Below, in pieces: positions 9,025 through 22,400 of a stretch of 64,000 nucleotides of DNA; positions within the stretch are counted from its first letter, which is position 1; each line of letters opens with the position of its first letter. Made by a program: the position numbers and the translations under genes. Source of the stretch: Mesaphorura yosii (Eukaryota > Arthropoda > Collembola > Poduromorpha > Tullbergiidae); contig WIXG01000330.1 in assembly GCA_009869945.1 (NCBI GenBank), forward strand, positions 1 through 64,000. The letters are read 5' to 3'. The notes below the pieces were generated by a model. It made no database searches, was not told where the DNA came from, and worked only from the letters and a program-made list of their open reading frames with translations.

Positions 9025-12000
9025 GTTCTGACTAATTTTATGAATTAAATAACTTCTGGTAGTGTCAGGCAAGCTGGAGCTTCAATTTCCAGCCTTTGAT
9101 GCTTCTTATTTCAATTTTAAGAGATTAACGTGAATTAATTTGGATGAGAATGGCAATACAATTTTTTGAAGAAGCTCAGATGGATTATGTCTAGTTATTT
9201 CATAACCATACCCTGCCACTTCTGCACTTCTTGTGTCGGTCTGAAATAACATTTAATTGTGGTTGGAGTATGGGTTGAAGTATCGCATGAAATGGGAGAT
9301 TCAGAAGTGGGTTTGAAAGAGACAAGTTTAGCGGCGCCTGAGAAACCTCAGAGTTCCTCATTTCAAAATGATCATTTCTCAATTTCCCCATAAATTGCAT
9401 TCGATTCATAATTGGAAATTGATCGCTAAATACGTGAACTGATAATGCGTTTGTCATTCTAGAGTGTCGAATCTGAATCTGAAATGTTTTTCGGATCGCT
9501 GTGTGAATCTTAATATGATTCTTAACTATGAACGCCCTTGGCATGAAGAGCTTCAGTGGACACATCGCAGGAATGCTGGGCGCAATATGCAAGGTCGCAT
9601 TGGTCAATAAAACGAAAGACACACTACAAATCTCAAAAGAACCTTCATCTTTGCAACTTAAACACAAATTGTCAGCATTGTACAAAGTGCTTGAGAATAG
9701 GAAGCTGGGCTCGTGTTTGCTTGGGCATTAAATTTTATTTATTTACTCTTCACCTAGCAAGATTTCTTCGTTATAGAGGCCGCATTTCTTTTAAGCGACG
9801 AATGACTGATTATTAATTACCAAATTCTTAATAATTTCTTCTCCTGCATTTGTCCAGAGGAGATACATGGACTGTATATTACAAACTAGTCAATACAATC
9901 GCAAAAGTAAAATAAATGAAACGTGATTAATCAAAATCGTAGTTGGGATATTATTAGCTACGCTATGCTTCAACTAATGCCCAAGCGTCAGGTACAATTA
10001 TACTCACTTGTTCTTTCCTTTGAGACTCTCGAATGAATAAAACTTTTTATGCGTCATTTATCGCCTCATGAGATGCGGGATTCCCATCTTTTGTTCACTC
10101 TTTACTTCTCGCTAATTTTCACGGTGGCGAGCTTTTACAAGCCCAGTCATAAATTGTTTTCACGCCTATTAGGACACAGTTGGAATTGCAAAGTGCAAAA
10201 AAGTAACGAAGAGGCTCGTAAAATTCTGCGAAACAACTTATGTTGTACGGTTTATGACTGCGACAGACCTTAACGACAATTGACCCGGTCTTAAATTGGG
10301 TTGCTGCCAGTTTTCAGGATAATTACCGCGAAATCAGCTGGTGGCTTGATTCAGCATTAAAAGTTCCAGAGACTCTAAGTCTGACCAAACGAGAAACGAC
10401 TAATGTGTTGGGGACCTTGAATGACTACATTTTTAGAGATGCAAAGTAATGGCCACTTCCCAAATTGACTGTGAATAAGCAAAAAATTCAGTAGCTTTCA
10501 ATTTCAAATGGGTCTAGCCATACCAATTCACATGACAGACTCAACAGTGTTGATTTCTTCATCACTTTAATCAATTAATAGGTGAAGAAGTTGTGTGCAA
10601 CAATGGTTAGACTGCCGCGATTGAACGCTGCGTCCGCGTACAAATGTACTTTTGTCGAATGCCCCCTGAAAAGTTTGTCATTTGTTCAGGCAACTTATTA
10701 GCAGACTTTTATGCCATCATCGTAATTGGCTGGTCGACTCGGCGCAGATCATCGCCGTGCATGTGCACTACGCTTGACCCAATAATGAGTATTATGCAGC
10801 AGTAGCAGCATTTGTACAACAGAAACCGTTTGTGCATTCATCAGGTCAGATGCTGATGATTTGAATAATGCAATGCATACGAATGTAACGTCGTCTGGTT
10901 GGATGTTTCGTTTCATTTCTTATATTTATAGTTGGACAGTTGCAAAAGAGCATCCTCAACTGGGCACAGCGCAGTTGGTCAGGTCAATTCTTTTCGCGCA
11001 TACTGCATGCTTCAGAGCGAACGAGCGAATGATTTTGTGAATGGATTGTCGTCGTTTCGAATGACTTTTGTTACATTGTTTAGAAGGCGAATTTGCAAAT
11101 CGTCCTTTTCCTTCATCACTCTCGCGACGGTTTCTCTCCTGGCGTGGCTGGCCGGCAGGGCTGCTCGTCTGTACAGTCAGCCACGCAAATCGCCGTCGCA
11201 AGCGGAGTGAGGCTGCTCTGGTATGCCTGTGACTGTGACGTGACTCGTACAGGGCACTGCGTTCTGATGTACCCAGATTAACACAATTCATTTTGACACA
11301 AATTCTACATTTTTCGTTGAAGAAAAAAGTGTTGCGGAGGTACACGAGCATGCAACGAGTCGAGTAGTTTGCACCTGAGGGGATACGACACACAATTTTG
11401 GCATACAAATTCACCTGTTTCCCAAATACAAAGTATAAGCATATCATCGCACGTTGTAATACAATTGTCGAATATTTCTCTACGCTGCCCTGCCTGCTTA
11501 ATCTCACAACTTCTCCTTCGCCATCAGTGCAACGTACGTACATTGTACACCAGCACAGCCATGGCGATTTTGACACTAACTGGGCAATGTTAATAACTCT
11601 TTTCTTTGCTCAAGAAACCCAAGACGAGAATAAAAGCCCAAGACACGTCGCGAGACCCAGCCTGCGAGCCGTATATCCATCTACTCAACAATTGTATTAC
11701 ATTCAATTTCAATTATTATTATCTTTTTCACTTTAAAACTTCTGCCTGGCCTTCTCTCATCTTATGCGCATAAGTATACCGCTGGTGCTGCTGTTTGATG
11801 GTCTTATAAGAAATGCTGATCAAATAGAATCTTGAGGTGGTTTGGTGGTGGTTCCACTCTACATGTCCTTCTGTTTCTCGCATGCACATCTTGCCTTCAA
11901 TTGTTGCAATACTACAACAATAATCACTGGTTGGTTTAGTTTCTGTTTTGATCTTGTGTGTGCAACAAATAGAAACATTTTAGAGGTCCTCCGCCATCGC

Positions 12001-12353
12001 GTCCGCTGCAGGCACGTAGTCATACGACTCTCGGACCTGTCGAGAGCTTGGAACAATCCGGCCAGCAGAACACGCGCCCGAATGTCAACTCGGGCACGAA
12101 AGTCAGAGTAAAGAGACCCCAACTTTGGGAAATCCCAATCCCAATCGGATCAGTTGAAGAGAAACTGCCTGATGCTGAGGATACCGTTCAGGACCTGAGA
12201 AAGGAAAAACCCCAAATTTCTTTCTCTCTCCGAGTTTGCGGCTCCCAGTCCCCTTCGGCACTGGCCGCTGTCTTCATTCCCGTCTCTTGAGTGTGTGTTG
12301 CTTTGTGGGACAATAATTCTCCAGGACGGCACTGCATAGTGCAAGTGTGTAAA
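9025..12353. other. Intergenic region between DBT and HSD17B12
   Basis: 3.3 kb holding the divergent upstream regions of DBT (-) and HSD17B12 (+). Open frames here (9200-9685 minus, 161 codons; 10956-11576 minus, 206 codons; 12048-12290 plus) have no recognisable domain and biased, repetitive composition, so I do not call them genes. Confidence 0.5.
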
Positions 12354-15300
12354 ATGCTGGCGTGGGGTGCCGCCATCAAGGCGTTTACAATATTTGGACT
12401 GAACTCGCTGGAGTGGGCCGGGCTGGGAATCACGACGTTCATAATTCTGTATTTTGGACTCGAGTTGCTCCACGTCATCTACAACACATGGCTTGGGCAG
12501 CTATTGGGCCTGCATGCGGACCTCAAGAAAATGGGGCAATGGGCAGGTAAACCAACCTCAGAGAAGCATGCGTAGTGATTAAAATTCTTTCCTCGCCCGA
12601 ACTGAAATTATTGGCAAGTGAAATTTTTTTTTGCAAATGAGCAAAAGGAAATTAAAAGAAGGTTTAGTCAAATTGTTTATTAATTGAAACGGGCGAGTCA
12701 GCCTCAACAAGTGTAAAATTAAATGTTTAGGTTCAATTAATTGGACGCATAAAAGTTCCCCAAGTGCAATGAGATGCATCGAGCGATCCGACTAGTACAG
12801 TGATAAGTTCGATAAGAGTACAGGTACGCAGTGATGCAAGGCAGGAATGGAAAGAGCTGAATGCGAAATTGAATCAAACGCTTGCGAAGCGATGAGACAT
12901 GCAATGCAGACAGACACTTTCACATCCGTTTCACTCAAAAAAGGGTCCTTTTCCTCAAACGGTGTGCACTTGTGCAGCACAACAACAGATTTGTGCAGGA
13001 TTAATAGCCACACATGCAGTCGCACTCTTCTTCTACGCTCGTACAACTTTGTTCACTTTATTATAGAGGGTTATGATGGTTTAGAAACAACTCGCCAGAA
13101 CTTGTGGCATAACAATTCAATCTCTCTCTGATCACTCATGATAGTCGATGATTATCATTCAGAACGTACCATGCAGACGCACGTAATCACGAAGCAGGGC
13201 CTTTATGCATTCATGTTGCAACCTCCGCACAACGCAAAATGCAAACTGTCCCTGTCTCCGCAATCCGCAATGCGTCTTTTAAATTCTCTGCAAATCGTGC
13301 CACACACACAATCGGTTACGCGTGCAAGCGGCCGCCGCAGTTATATAAAGGCTCTGACAGGTGATTGCGTCAAGAAATTACGACTGTCAATGAGACATCG
13401 AAAGTATTATGCAGATTTGATAAGGTTTTAACCTGGATTCAGAGATTCTATCCCAAATAAGCGTACCGCACGCGTCCTAAAAATGCCTCTGTGTATTCTG
13501 AGGCTGCACTATAGTCGACTCTGGTCGCACCCGTTAAATTAACTTAGGCGAATAAGCCTTCTTTATCAATTATGTTGATTCAAGTCAAGGCAAAATAGTT
13601 TATAAGTCAATTAATGCTGCGCCACCGCTTCCAATATTTCTTCAAGAATTTTTAGCTGAAAGAGCTTATTTAGAAGCAAAAGTACACAAAAATAAAAGGT
13701 CAACCCTAGGGAATTTGAATAAAAGCAATGCATAAAATTTTCTATTTTGGAACTTTATTTCAATGATATCAAGCGAGAAATCCCATTTCAGTGAGATTGC
13801 ATTCATGTGCATTGTTAGCGTTGAGTGAGTCCGTCGAGGACTATTTCGGGTGGGTTTCTTCCTCATACGTGCTCGCATGAGCACGTGTTCCTTCCTCCGT
13901 TCATTATTGAAGAGATACTCCGAAGCTCCCTTTGAAATGAGCACGCAGCAGGTACGCAGAGAACTGAGATAACGGAGAAAGGGAAAGCTCGAACCATCAA
14001 GTACGCTGAAACGAAAAGTGTTCCATTCGAGCCTGCATTCAGTTGACCTCATTTCATACCCGTGCTACCCTAATGAACCACATTCCTAACCTTGAGGAAA
14101 TATTCCGAAAGATCCTTCAGTTTGAAATGAAAATTGCAGCCCTCGGACGAGTAAAAATAACTTGCATTTTAAAGTTTCACGTCTCACGGCTGCAGGAGAA
14201 TTAATAGCACTCGCCTTTTAGCCATTCATTGAGACTTATTGCTTCGTATTTCTTGAGGACAGCTAACTTTGAACAAACGTAACATGATTCAAGTCCCAAA
14301 TTACAAGTTCGGGTAGGGAGACTGGGAGGAAGTTAATTGAAGGTTGAGATTCCCATTCCCACAATTCCCACATTCTGTGGCGATAATGGACTCCATTGAC
14401 TCGTCCTTTTTTCTAAACGGGCACCTGTGATGCCGTTTCAGTTGCTCAACATGCAACACGAATACTTCGAAATGTAGCCATTGCTTTGCAAATAGCATGC
14501 AGCTCAAGTCTGACTTATGAAAATGAATAATCCATTCAAACTCGAACGTAATGATATCATGCCAACAATTAAATATTAAAGACCCTATGGATATGGTTTA
14601 TGCAAGCACTTCACAGGAAAACACATCCATCGAAAGGGTACAAACTCGTTTGGTGCCAACTGGTTCTATCAGGAAGTTGAGATAATCATCCCAGGTGATG
14701 GTGCAACCGAGCTGGTTCGCTGCAATTCGTTGTTGGAGATGAAATTGTCCTCTCCCTCACTGCTTATCAGCACTGAATATTTTGGGTACCTCTTTGGCTC
14801 ATTCGTTTAATTTGCATACAGTCAGATCATCGCAATGTATGAATGTGTCAAAGGGAAGTCAGCAGAATTATGCAATATTATATGGATGCGTCGTAGACTG
14901 GTGTGATCGGAAGTCTCGTCTTTCGCAACGTTTCTTCAAACTAATGGACTGATTAGTTACATTATGAGTAATCTGATGGAGTGTTAGTAGGGTGGGTGAG
15001 GCCTGTGAGGGATTTTAAAACTTGGATGTAAACACTCAACCAACGATAATAACAATAATGGTATAAGCTTTGAGGCCTTGACGACTTAGCTGGGCCAACA
15101 GCTAAAATATGAACTGAGCCAATGGCTAAAATATTATTGCGAAATGTTGGCCATTTGCATGCATATAATGCGTGACTTTGATAATTTCAGTGATCACTGG
15201 AGCCACTGACGGAATCGGAAAGTCTTACGCCGAAGAAGTAAGTCTTAGATCAATAACTTGATGCACTTTTAAGCGGTTACTTCGCCTCCCACTAACAAGA

Positions 15301-16320
15301 CCTTGATTTGACTTTGCAGCTGGCTAGACTTGGGATTGATGTGGTTCTCATCAGTAGATCGTTGGATAAGCTCAAGAAAGTCGCTGCAGAAATAGGTACA
15401 CTCAAACCCACGAACAATTAATTGCTCACTCACATATTAGCTAAAGCTTCATGGTAAATGACGTCTGTCTTACAGAAAAGACGCATCAAGTCAAAACGAA
15501 AGTGATTGCCATAGACTTCACAGAGGGAGTGGAAATATACGACCGAATACGCAAAGATCTGGAGGGTCTAGAGATTGGAATTTTGATTAACAACGTCGGA
15601 ATGGCCTACCCGTACCCCGAGTACTACCTGGACATGCCCAATGGAGACAAATTATGTCAGGACATGATCAACTGCAACGTGCTGTCTGTGACCATGATGA
15701 TGCGCATCATTATGCCCCAAATGGCGGAGAGGCACCGAGGTGTCGTTGTGAACATGGCTTCCTTGGCTGCCGTCGCTCCGACTCCCCTCATGTGTGTGTA
15801 TGGCGCCTCGAAAGTGAGTGAACATGTAATGATTTCGCTTGCCTCTTCGCCAGTGGAATCGGGTAAATTCTAGCTCAATCTGAAATTTTGCAGGCGTACA
15901 TGGATAAACTGACACGGGATTTGGTCACTGAGTATGCGGAGAAAGGCATCATTGTCCAGAGTGTACTTCCAGGATACGTAGCAACAAACATGAGTCGAAT
16001 TCGCATTTCCTCGTACACTGCTCCCTCCGCCACAGAGTACACTCAGGTTGCACTGAAAACGATTGGACTACAAACAAGGACCGCGGCATATCCGCCCCAC
16101 AGAATCATGGTATGCAGATGAAGGAGTAAATTCTGCCAAAATGTTCGCACATTCAACACGTGAAATGATATGATTTTGTTTTTTCCGCATCCAGTTGTTT
16201 GGAATTAGTTGGGGCCAGTTTTTCTTACCCAATTATCTATCGAAGGTGGCTTATCGTACAATTCGTCAGATGTGGTTAAAGGCAAAGAAGAATCAGGCGA
16301 GACGTGCCAAATCACAGTAG
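12354..16320 (+). CDS. HSD17B12: Very-long-chain 3-oxoacyl-CoA reductase / 17-beta-hydroxysteroid dehydrogenase 12
   Basis: ER membrane short-chain dehydrogenase that reduces 3-ketoacyl-CoA during fatty-acid elongation; the insect orthologue spidey also affects steroid levels. Six exons: 12354-12546, 15191-15237, 15320-15395, 15476-15813, 15894-16109 and 16195-16320, all in phase, coding about 331 residues. Seen: an N-terminal membrane segment around residues 22-40 (WAGLGITTFIILYFGLELL), the cofactor motif TGATDGIGK at residues 67-75, the NNVGMAYPYP signature of this subfamily, the catalytic Tyr and Lys in YGASK (residues 214-218), and the membrane-proximal PGYVATNMS. The basic, Lys-rich tail (KAKKNQARRAKSQ) recalls the ER-retention end of HSD17B12. 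Intron 1 (12547-15190) is 2.6 kb and holds no gene I can support. Intact. Confidence 0.95.
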
Positions 16321-17519
16321 GATTTCGTCTTTTCTGAGATCTCGATGCAGGGTCGCTGTTATCAGACTCTAACTCTCACGCTGTTATTAGTACTACAACA
16401 TAGTATATCAAAGGAGGTCCTTCAAGCAAGGCTGCAACTGCTGAATTGCGTTGAACGGAACGAGAAAAGGTACACAGATGTAGTATTAAAATGATGAGCT
16501 CCATCGCCATAACTAATTAACGACTAGTGCAATTAGCTTATCCAACTTAACAAAAATCTAACTTTGTTAATTCTTCAAATTGTTTTCAAAACCTTTTTGT
16601 TACTGTTACAGATGCATGCAAGGGTATTGCTAAGTAGAGGTAGATAGACACATGAGTCAGTACAGCCGACGATTCTCTTTATTCTAACTTTAACTCTACC
16701 TTACTTCAGCGGAATCACAGGTCGTGACCCTGGCCCTCTGTATTGCGGGAATTTATTGTCATTTGTCATGTGCAATCAGAAATCCTACGTTTACCTACTG
16801 AAATTATGCAATTATTAACTTAAACTGTATTGCAAGGAGAAAGAGTTTCGTATTTCATCAGTTCAGGTTACACGAAATTGAATACTGTTTGTGATGCTTC
16901 GTAGTTAACAAAGTTAAGCAAGACTGTATTAAATACTGATTGTGTGCCGATTTCCGACGAGAAACCCTCGTTAGTGCGAAGACAAGATGCAATTATTATA
17001 CTTAGGAATAGACTAGAGTAATTTAGGTAGGGTTTTTAGTGCTAATGATTCAAGTCAATGTCAGCTCAATTAATTTCATTAGACAGCTTAATCCCTTAAA
17101 ATAGGACGGAACTTGAGCCTTATCAGTCGCCGATTGATGCTGCTTCGGGTTGAAGAAGTTCCTAGTAAACTAATCTGGACCATGAAAACTCAATCAAGAG
17201 AGGAATTGGGAGAATCCATTCATTTTAGTAATTTGCACTCTTGGTGGATTTTAGAAATATATCTGAGCCGACATGAAGCTCGAATTTTATGAAGAAATTA
17301 AGGATTATATTTACTTGTAAGGGAAATGTTGAATAAATAACGAAATGATCAGACCTACGCTACGAACTACTTGAATAAATAATTCATGAATACATCGAAC
17401 GTTCTAAGATTTTGGCAAATTCATAGATCTTACTTTATTAAATTACTGACTTTTCATTCATAAATTCATGACCCATGAACTGACAAAATTAGTACAAACG
17501 ACAACTACTAAATGCATGA
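16321..17519. other. Convergent 3' region between HSD17B12 and bL35m
   Basis: No supported gene. AATAAA on the minus strand at 17439-17434 fits the bL35m transcript end. AATAAA-like sequence near 17334 could serve HSD17B12, though an earlier site may be used. Confidence 0.45.
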
Positions 17520-18315
17520 CTATCCTCCTCGAGGGCTACGACTTCTCGTGATCCAAAAATTATCTCTTTTATGGTAGGATTCGTAAATGTCATCGACGTA
17601 GTACTTTGGTTTCCTCCAAAACTTGGTCACCATCTGCAAATTTGAAAAAAGGCTATAAGATATCGACTACTAAATATCACTTCAAAGACTCAGGTGCTAG
17701 ATAGGTCAATTTTAAGGTTCTAAACTAAAAATCTCATATTGCTATTAGATAGAACTGCTCTTGAACATGTTCCATGGGCAATGCAAGATGTGGCTGATTC
17801 CGTGATTCTATCCTTAACTTCACTTCTTCGCATATATCGTCCTAACTCACACTTCATGCAGAGTCTTAATCTTAATTTAGGTGTTATTTTGCGTTTGGAA
17901 AATTTACCTTATCGAACATTCTGTTTTGAGTTGCGTTGCAAAATACATGCTGCCTTAATCTTGCCCGTTCAGCATCCGATTTCTTCCATAAGCCCTTGTA
18001 ACGACCGCCGTATGTCCTGATCCAACCTCCCCTGCAATTTACATTAGAAAATCATAATAATTTAGCTTAAAAGACCCGTAACCATCTGATTCGACTAAAA
18101 TAATCGAGTCTAATTACTAATTACCATTGTAGACGAAAGAATCTTTTTATAATTGTCTTCACAGTTTTGCGTTTCCCAGTTAGACGAGAGTACTGAATGA
18201 CAGATCGTGATGGCTGCTGGAGCTGGAGATTAGTTGAAACATTGCCACTGCTTCGTTGAAGGGTGTTTAAGATGCCCTTCATCAGGACTTGGCCATAGGA
18301 GATGATGGTGGACAT
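17520..18315 (-). CDS. MRPL35: Mitochondrial large-subunit ribosomal protein bL35m
   Basis: Small basic protein of the mitoribosome large subunit. Three exons on the minus strand: 18315-18125, 18031-17908 and 17633-17520, coding 142 residues. The N-terminal part (about 45 residues, Ser/Gln-rich with few acidic residues) looks like a mitochondrial presequence. The conserved core starts at SRLTGKRKTVKTIIKRFFRL and continues with a Tyr/Lys/Trp-rich GRYKGLWKKSDAERARLRQH stretch, FCNATQNRMFDKM, and FWRKPKYYVDDIYESYHKR, all characteristic of animal MRPL35. It lies head to head with MIC60, 1.16 kb apart, so the two mitochondrial genes may share a promoter region. Intact; confident. Confidence 0.94.
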
Positions 18316-19477
18316 TCTTTGGCTGCCAGGAATTGCTTAAGAGTAATTTTCTGTCTGGTCCCTCACTCCCACTAGATTAGCACGCCAGTTTTATCAGTTG
18401 ATTGACCATATAAACTGTTCTACTTAGTACTCTATTCGTTTACTAGAGAGTAGAGACCAATCTACGTCTGTAGATCACTTATCAATTAATGAAGTAGCTA
18501 ATTTCCCATGGGTCTGCGTCAGGTATAGGATATATTCTTACAGATGGGAGGAAAAACAATCCGGCGAAATATATCGCTATAGAGGTTCAAACTCGGAGCG
18601 ACTCCTTGCTCAATCCTTTCATATCTCGAGTGCAAGGGAGGTGCAGGATCGAAAAACCAACCGAATTAAGCTGAATTGCATGGAATTCCTTGAGTCTGGA
18701 GCCTGAATTAATCACATACCAATCATGCCAACTGATCAGCTCCTTATGCATGCTGCTGAAAGGTCAATTTGTCCTCATACCATCCATGCGTAAGAAATAT
18801 CATTTGTTATCAGTGGCAAGCGGCTTAATCCTTCTCATTATGCCAGTTGTAGAAGCGAAATCAGCATAGAGCATGAATTCTTCCTCCAATCAGTTAAATC
18901 AATTTGTCGAGTTGCATTAAGAAATAATTCAGTTTCATGAGAAGAAATGTGATATATTAAGAATTTTCAGATTAGATGGGCAAATCTTAATTAGAAGTCC
19001 ACTAGTTCATGCGGGAGTCAATTCACTCGATTCTGCAGTAATTCCAGTCTCGGTCATTACTATTGCATCATCAAGCCTGCTTCAACATTAAACACTGGTT
19101 GAATTTTCTAGAAAAGGCAGAAGGTAATGAACTGTTGTCTTGGAGAGCTCACACAAGAACAAAGTGAGATGAAAATGTTTGGTTGTAAGCTCGCTTCTGA
19201 TTCGCCGAGGCATTTCAGTTGCAGGAGCTGCGATTTCAAATGCATGGGCAAGGCGAGTTGTAATGGTTAAGTACACAACTGGAATTCTCTCAGTTTGCTC
19301 TTGGTCGTCGTACAGTTCGGTCGTCGTTCTCTCCGCGCTGAAAGTGTAAAGTTTAGGTCTAAGTGCAAGCATCAAAGTGAAGCTTCGACTTGAAGACTTT
19401 GAAAGTGATTGTAATCTCAACCCGTCTTTGCGTATTACACAAGTGGAAGTTCAACTTACAATTAAACACTCATTAAA
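18316..19477. other. Divergent promoter region, bL35m and MIC60
   Basis: About 1.16 kb between the start codons of two oppositely directed mitochondrial genes. No coding frame supported; a 110-codon minus frame (19088-19420) overlaps the probable MIC60 5' UTR and looks like chance. Confidence 0.45.
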
Positions 19478-22400
19478 ATGGCTTTGAGCCGTGGAGGAAT
19501 CTGCCGTGTCATGAAGGGACTGGATCGTCAAAAGGTAACCATCATTCTCTCCTTTTTTCATCAGTTTTCCGCATTTCCGGCTAAAGTACGATGGCATAGC
19601 ATTCATATCTTTTGCATTCTTTATCTAATCATCATTTGTGCATCTTTAACATGAAAGTTAATTTGTCCATAAGATAATTGTCTTGAGTTGGGCATTTTTC
19701 TTGTGCACAAAACGCTTTTCATCTTTTTCTTCACTTGCTTCCTCTGCAACTGACGCTCTGACATCATGCGATCATCTGTTTGCTTAACGGCAGTCTCCAG
19801 AATAGGAAGGGAGAAGCGGACGTTGCCCTCTTTCCCTTTCACCTCTCCTAGATTAATGCTTTGTAGGGCTACGCTGTATAGCTTGTCTCGCAGGTGCAAA
19901 CAGTCGAGCACTTTGTGGGTGGCACAAGTTAAGTGAAAGGGTTAGTGATTTAAGCTCCATCTTTGTCCTGCCGCTTGGGACCAATCAGAAGTCGTAACTG
20001 CTCATACGCATACTCCCATACAACATGTTCTTTGCTCAAGATAGCATTGCATTGCACCTGCATTACGTAAATGCGTGAAGTGGATAAACAGAAGCGTAAA
20101 AATAATAAACAGAAGGGTTTGGAACTGCATGCATGACTTCACCTTTGCTTCTCGACTTGCAGCTGGCTCTTTTTCCTATCTGTCAAATGAGTACTGGTGC
20201 ATCACCCAATCCTGGAAAAGATGGGAAGGCTCGGTAATAAATTTAACACTTCATAATTCACAATTCCTTTCATCAGTCCATAGTTTGTCATTAATCTCAG
20301 TAATATTCGTTTAGCGACACAAGCTCAAGTGGAAAAACCGTTGCTGGACTTGGTGCTGTTCTTGCAATTGGTGGTGGCTTAAGCTATGCCTACTATATGC
20401 ATGGCGATAATGAACTGGTTCGTGATAAGATCGAGAGCTTCAAGAAGAGCATTGGAATGACCAGGTCACCAGCCAACCTTGCTGGACCACAAATTATAGC
20501 TTCTGAGGCTCAGTAAGTTTCCTAAGTCATAACAGTAGTTGAATTTTTTGGATCAAGTAAAAAAATTTAATGTACTGAAAACTTGTTTACAGGGCTAACT
20601 GCAGCGGAAAGGATGATTCTGAGAAGAAATGTCAGTCGATAGTTCCTTCATATCTCATCCATTTTTTTTATTATTTGATATAATTAACTATTTCACAATT
20701 TCCTACAGGTGAGGATAGTGACAGTCTTCGCAAGATGGATAAGGAGGAAGAGTTAATTGCAAAGGCGAACTCAGAACTGGAAAAGGCACTTAAGGATGTT
20801 AAACCGAAAGCAGTTGAGGCAACTGACATTGCTTTGAAGGTAAAAATTAATTGCAATCGCCTTTCAAATGAATATATTCCTCGATAACTCTTTACACTTT
20901 GATTTGATTTGATTGTTATTTAACTTTAGGTGTACTGCGAAGCTACTGAACTTATCAAGAAGTTCATGGATCGTGCATATTGTGCCATTGATGATGATAA
21001 TCTGGAATCTCCACTATTCGAGGAGACTTGGTGCGAGGTCTACGAACTGGCTGTTAAACGTTGCGAGAAGGTGAATCAATTTTATTTTTACTCGTAGCTC
21101 CACATTACTATAAATGTCTGGATCGTATCTAACGTCATTGCTTCTTTCCTCGTAGGTTAAAGATGCTGTGAACAAAGGACAATGTGCTTGGGACCTTCTT
21201 TGCCGTCTTCGTGAAGTTATCGAGAATGGCAAGAATTGCAAGTACACTTCCTGCAACCCTCTTCTCCTCACTGCCGAGGAAACTCTTCTTTATGCTGAAC
21301 GAGAACTCTTGAACGCCAAAGCACGCATGGACTGCATCCAAAGCGAATCAAAGTTGGTTGAACAATATCGCAACCTCGTCGAAGACTTCCGTCGAGACCT
21401 CAAGGTAAATAATCAAATCAGCGTCCACCTTAACATGGCCATTGCCAACATGTATGAAATTAACGGCTGCTTTTCTAAACAGGCTGAAGTTGACTCATTG
21501 TTTACTGGAGACAAGGAATGCAAGAGCACCCTGACTGACAATGAGAACGTCTTGATTTTGACTCATGCCTATAAGAAGGTCATTCGTGTTCAAATGGAAC
21601 TTGCTCAATGTCAGGTTTGTAACTCACAGGTTCCATCTGAACAAGCTGAAACTTGCTGCTAAATGCTTTGGGCTTTAACAAAAAAAGACTGATCTCCTGT
21701 AAAGTAATGATGTGAGACACCGACCTAGTATTCTAAATTAAGTCACAAAGTAAAAAAAATAAAAATAAAGGGTTTGTGTGCGTATGTTTGGTTGACTGTG
21801 ATCTTCTTTATTTGCACGCTTTATTTAAGCTTGACTAATGAATAATCTTATAACACATTCGATAAATATTTCATAATTAAATTAGAAAATGTAATATTGC
21901 ACTTCGTAAAGTATTTTTTCCACTATGCACTTGTTCTTGTAATTTTGAGCTTTTGTGAGTTTCGTTAAATTTGTCTAAAAAGTCATGGGCCTTTCTGATG
22001 AACTTTGGTTTTATTCTTGAATTCTGGCACTCGTTTTTGCTGCTGAATGATTTGTTCCTTCCTAGTAATAGTAATTGTCGATTAGACTTAGGGCGATTGA
22101 CCATTATTGCTGCTGCCACCGCCTTGCCGTTTGCTCAGTTAGCGTCTTAGTCATCAGTTAATTATATTAGAAATGTGGTTGATTTTGATGGGTGTGGGCA
22201 GAATTGGACCCACAGTCTAGCTCAGCTAACAATTTTATTCAACAGGCAAAATCCTTCAGCCTGGGTCTCGAAAGTGGCGCTAACAGGGGAAGCTTTGGAG
22301 CCAAGGTAAGTGATCCTCGTCGACCAACTGACAGCCAGCGAAGCAGAGCATTAGCATATTGGCATTGTTTCGATAAAGGTGGAGGGCATGAGGGAATTCT

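Noticed and set aside
9200-9685. 161-codon minus-strand open frame upstream of DBT
   Set aside because: Starts at a weak context, has no known motif, and lies where the DBT promoter is expected; probably chance.
10956-11576. 206-codon minus-strand open frame upstream of HSD17B12
   Set aside because: Longest unassigned frame, but no recognisable domain, erratic composition, overlapping open frames on the other strand, and no sign of splice sites or conservation that I can see.
12048-12290. 80-codon plus-strand frame just before the HSD17B12 start
   Set aside because: It begins with a non-ATG codon and ends in a stop 64 nt before the gene's ATG; best explained as 5' UTR or promoter sequence.
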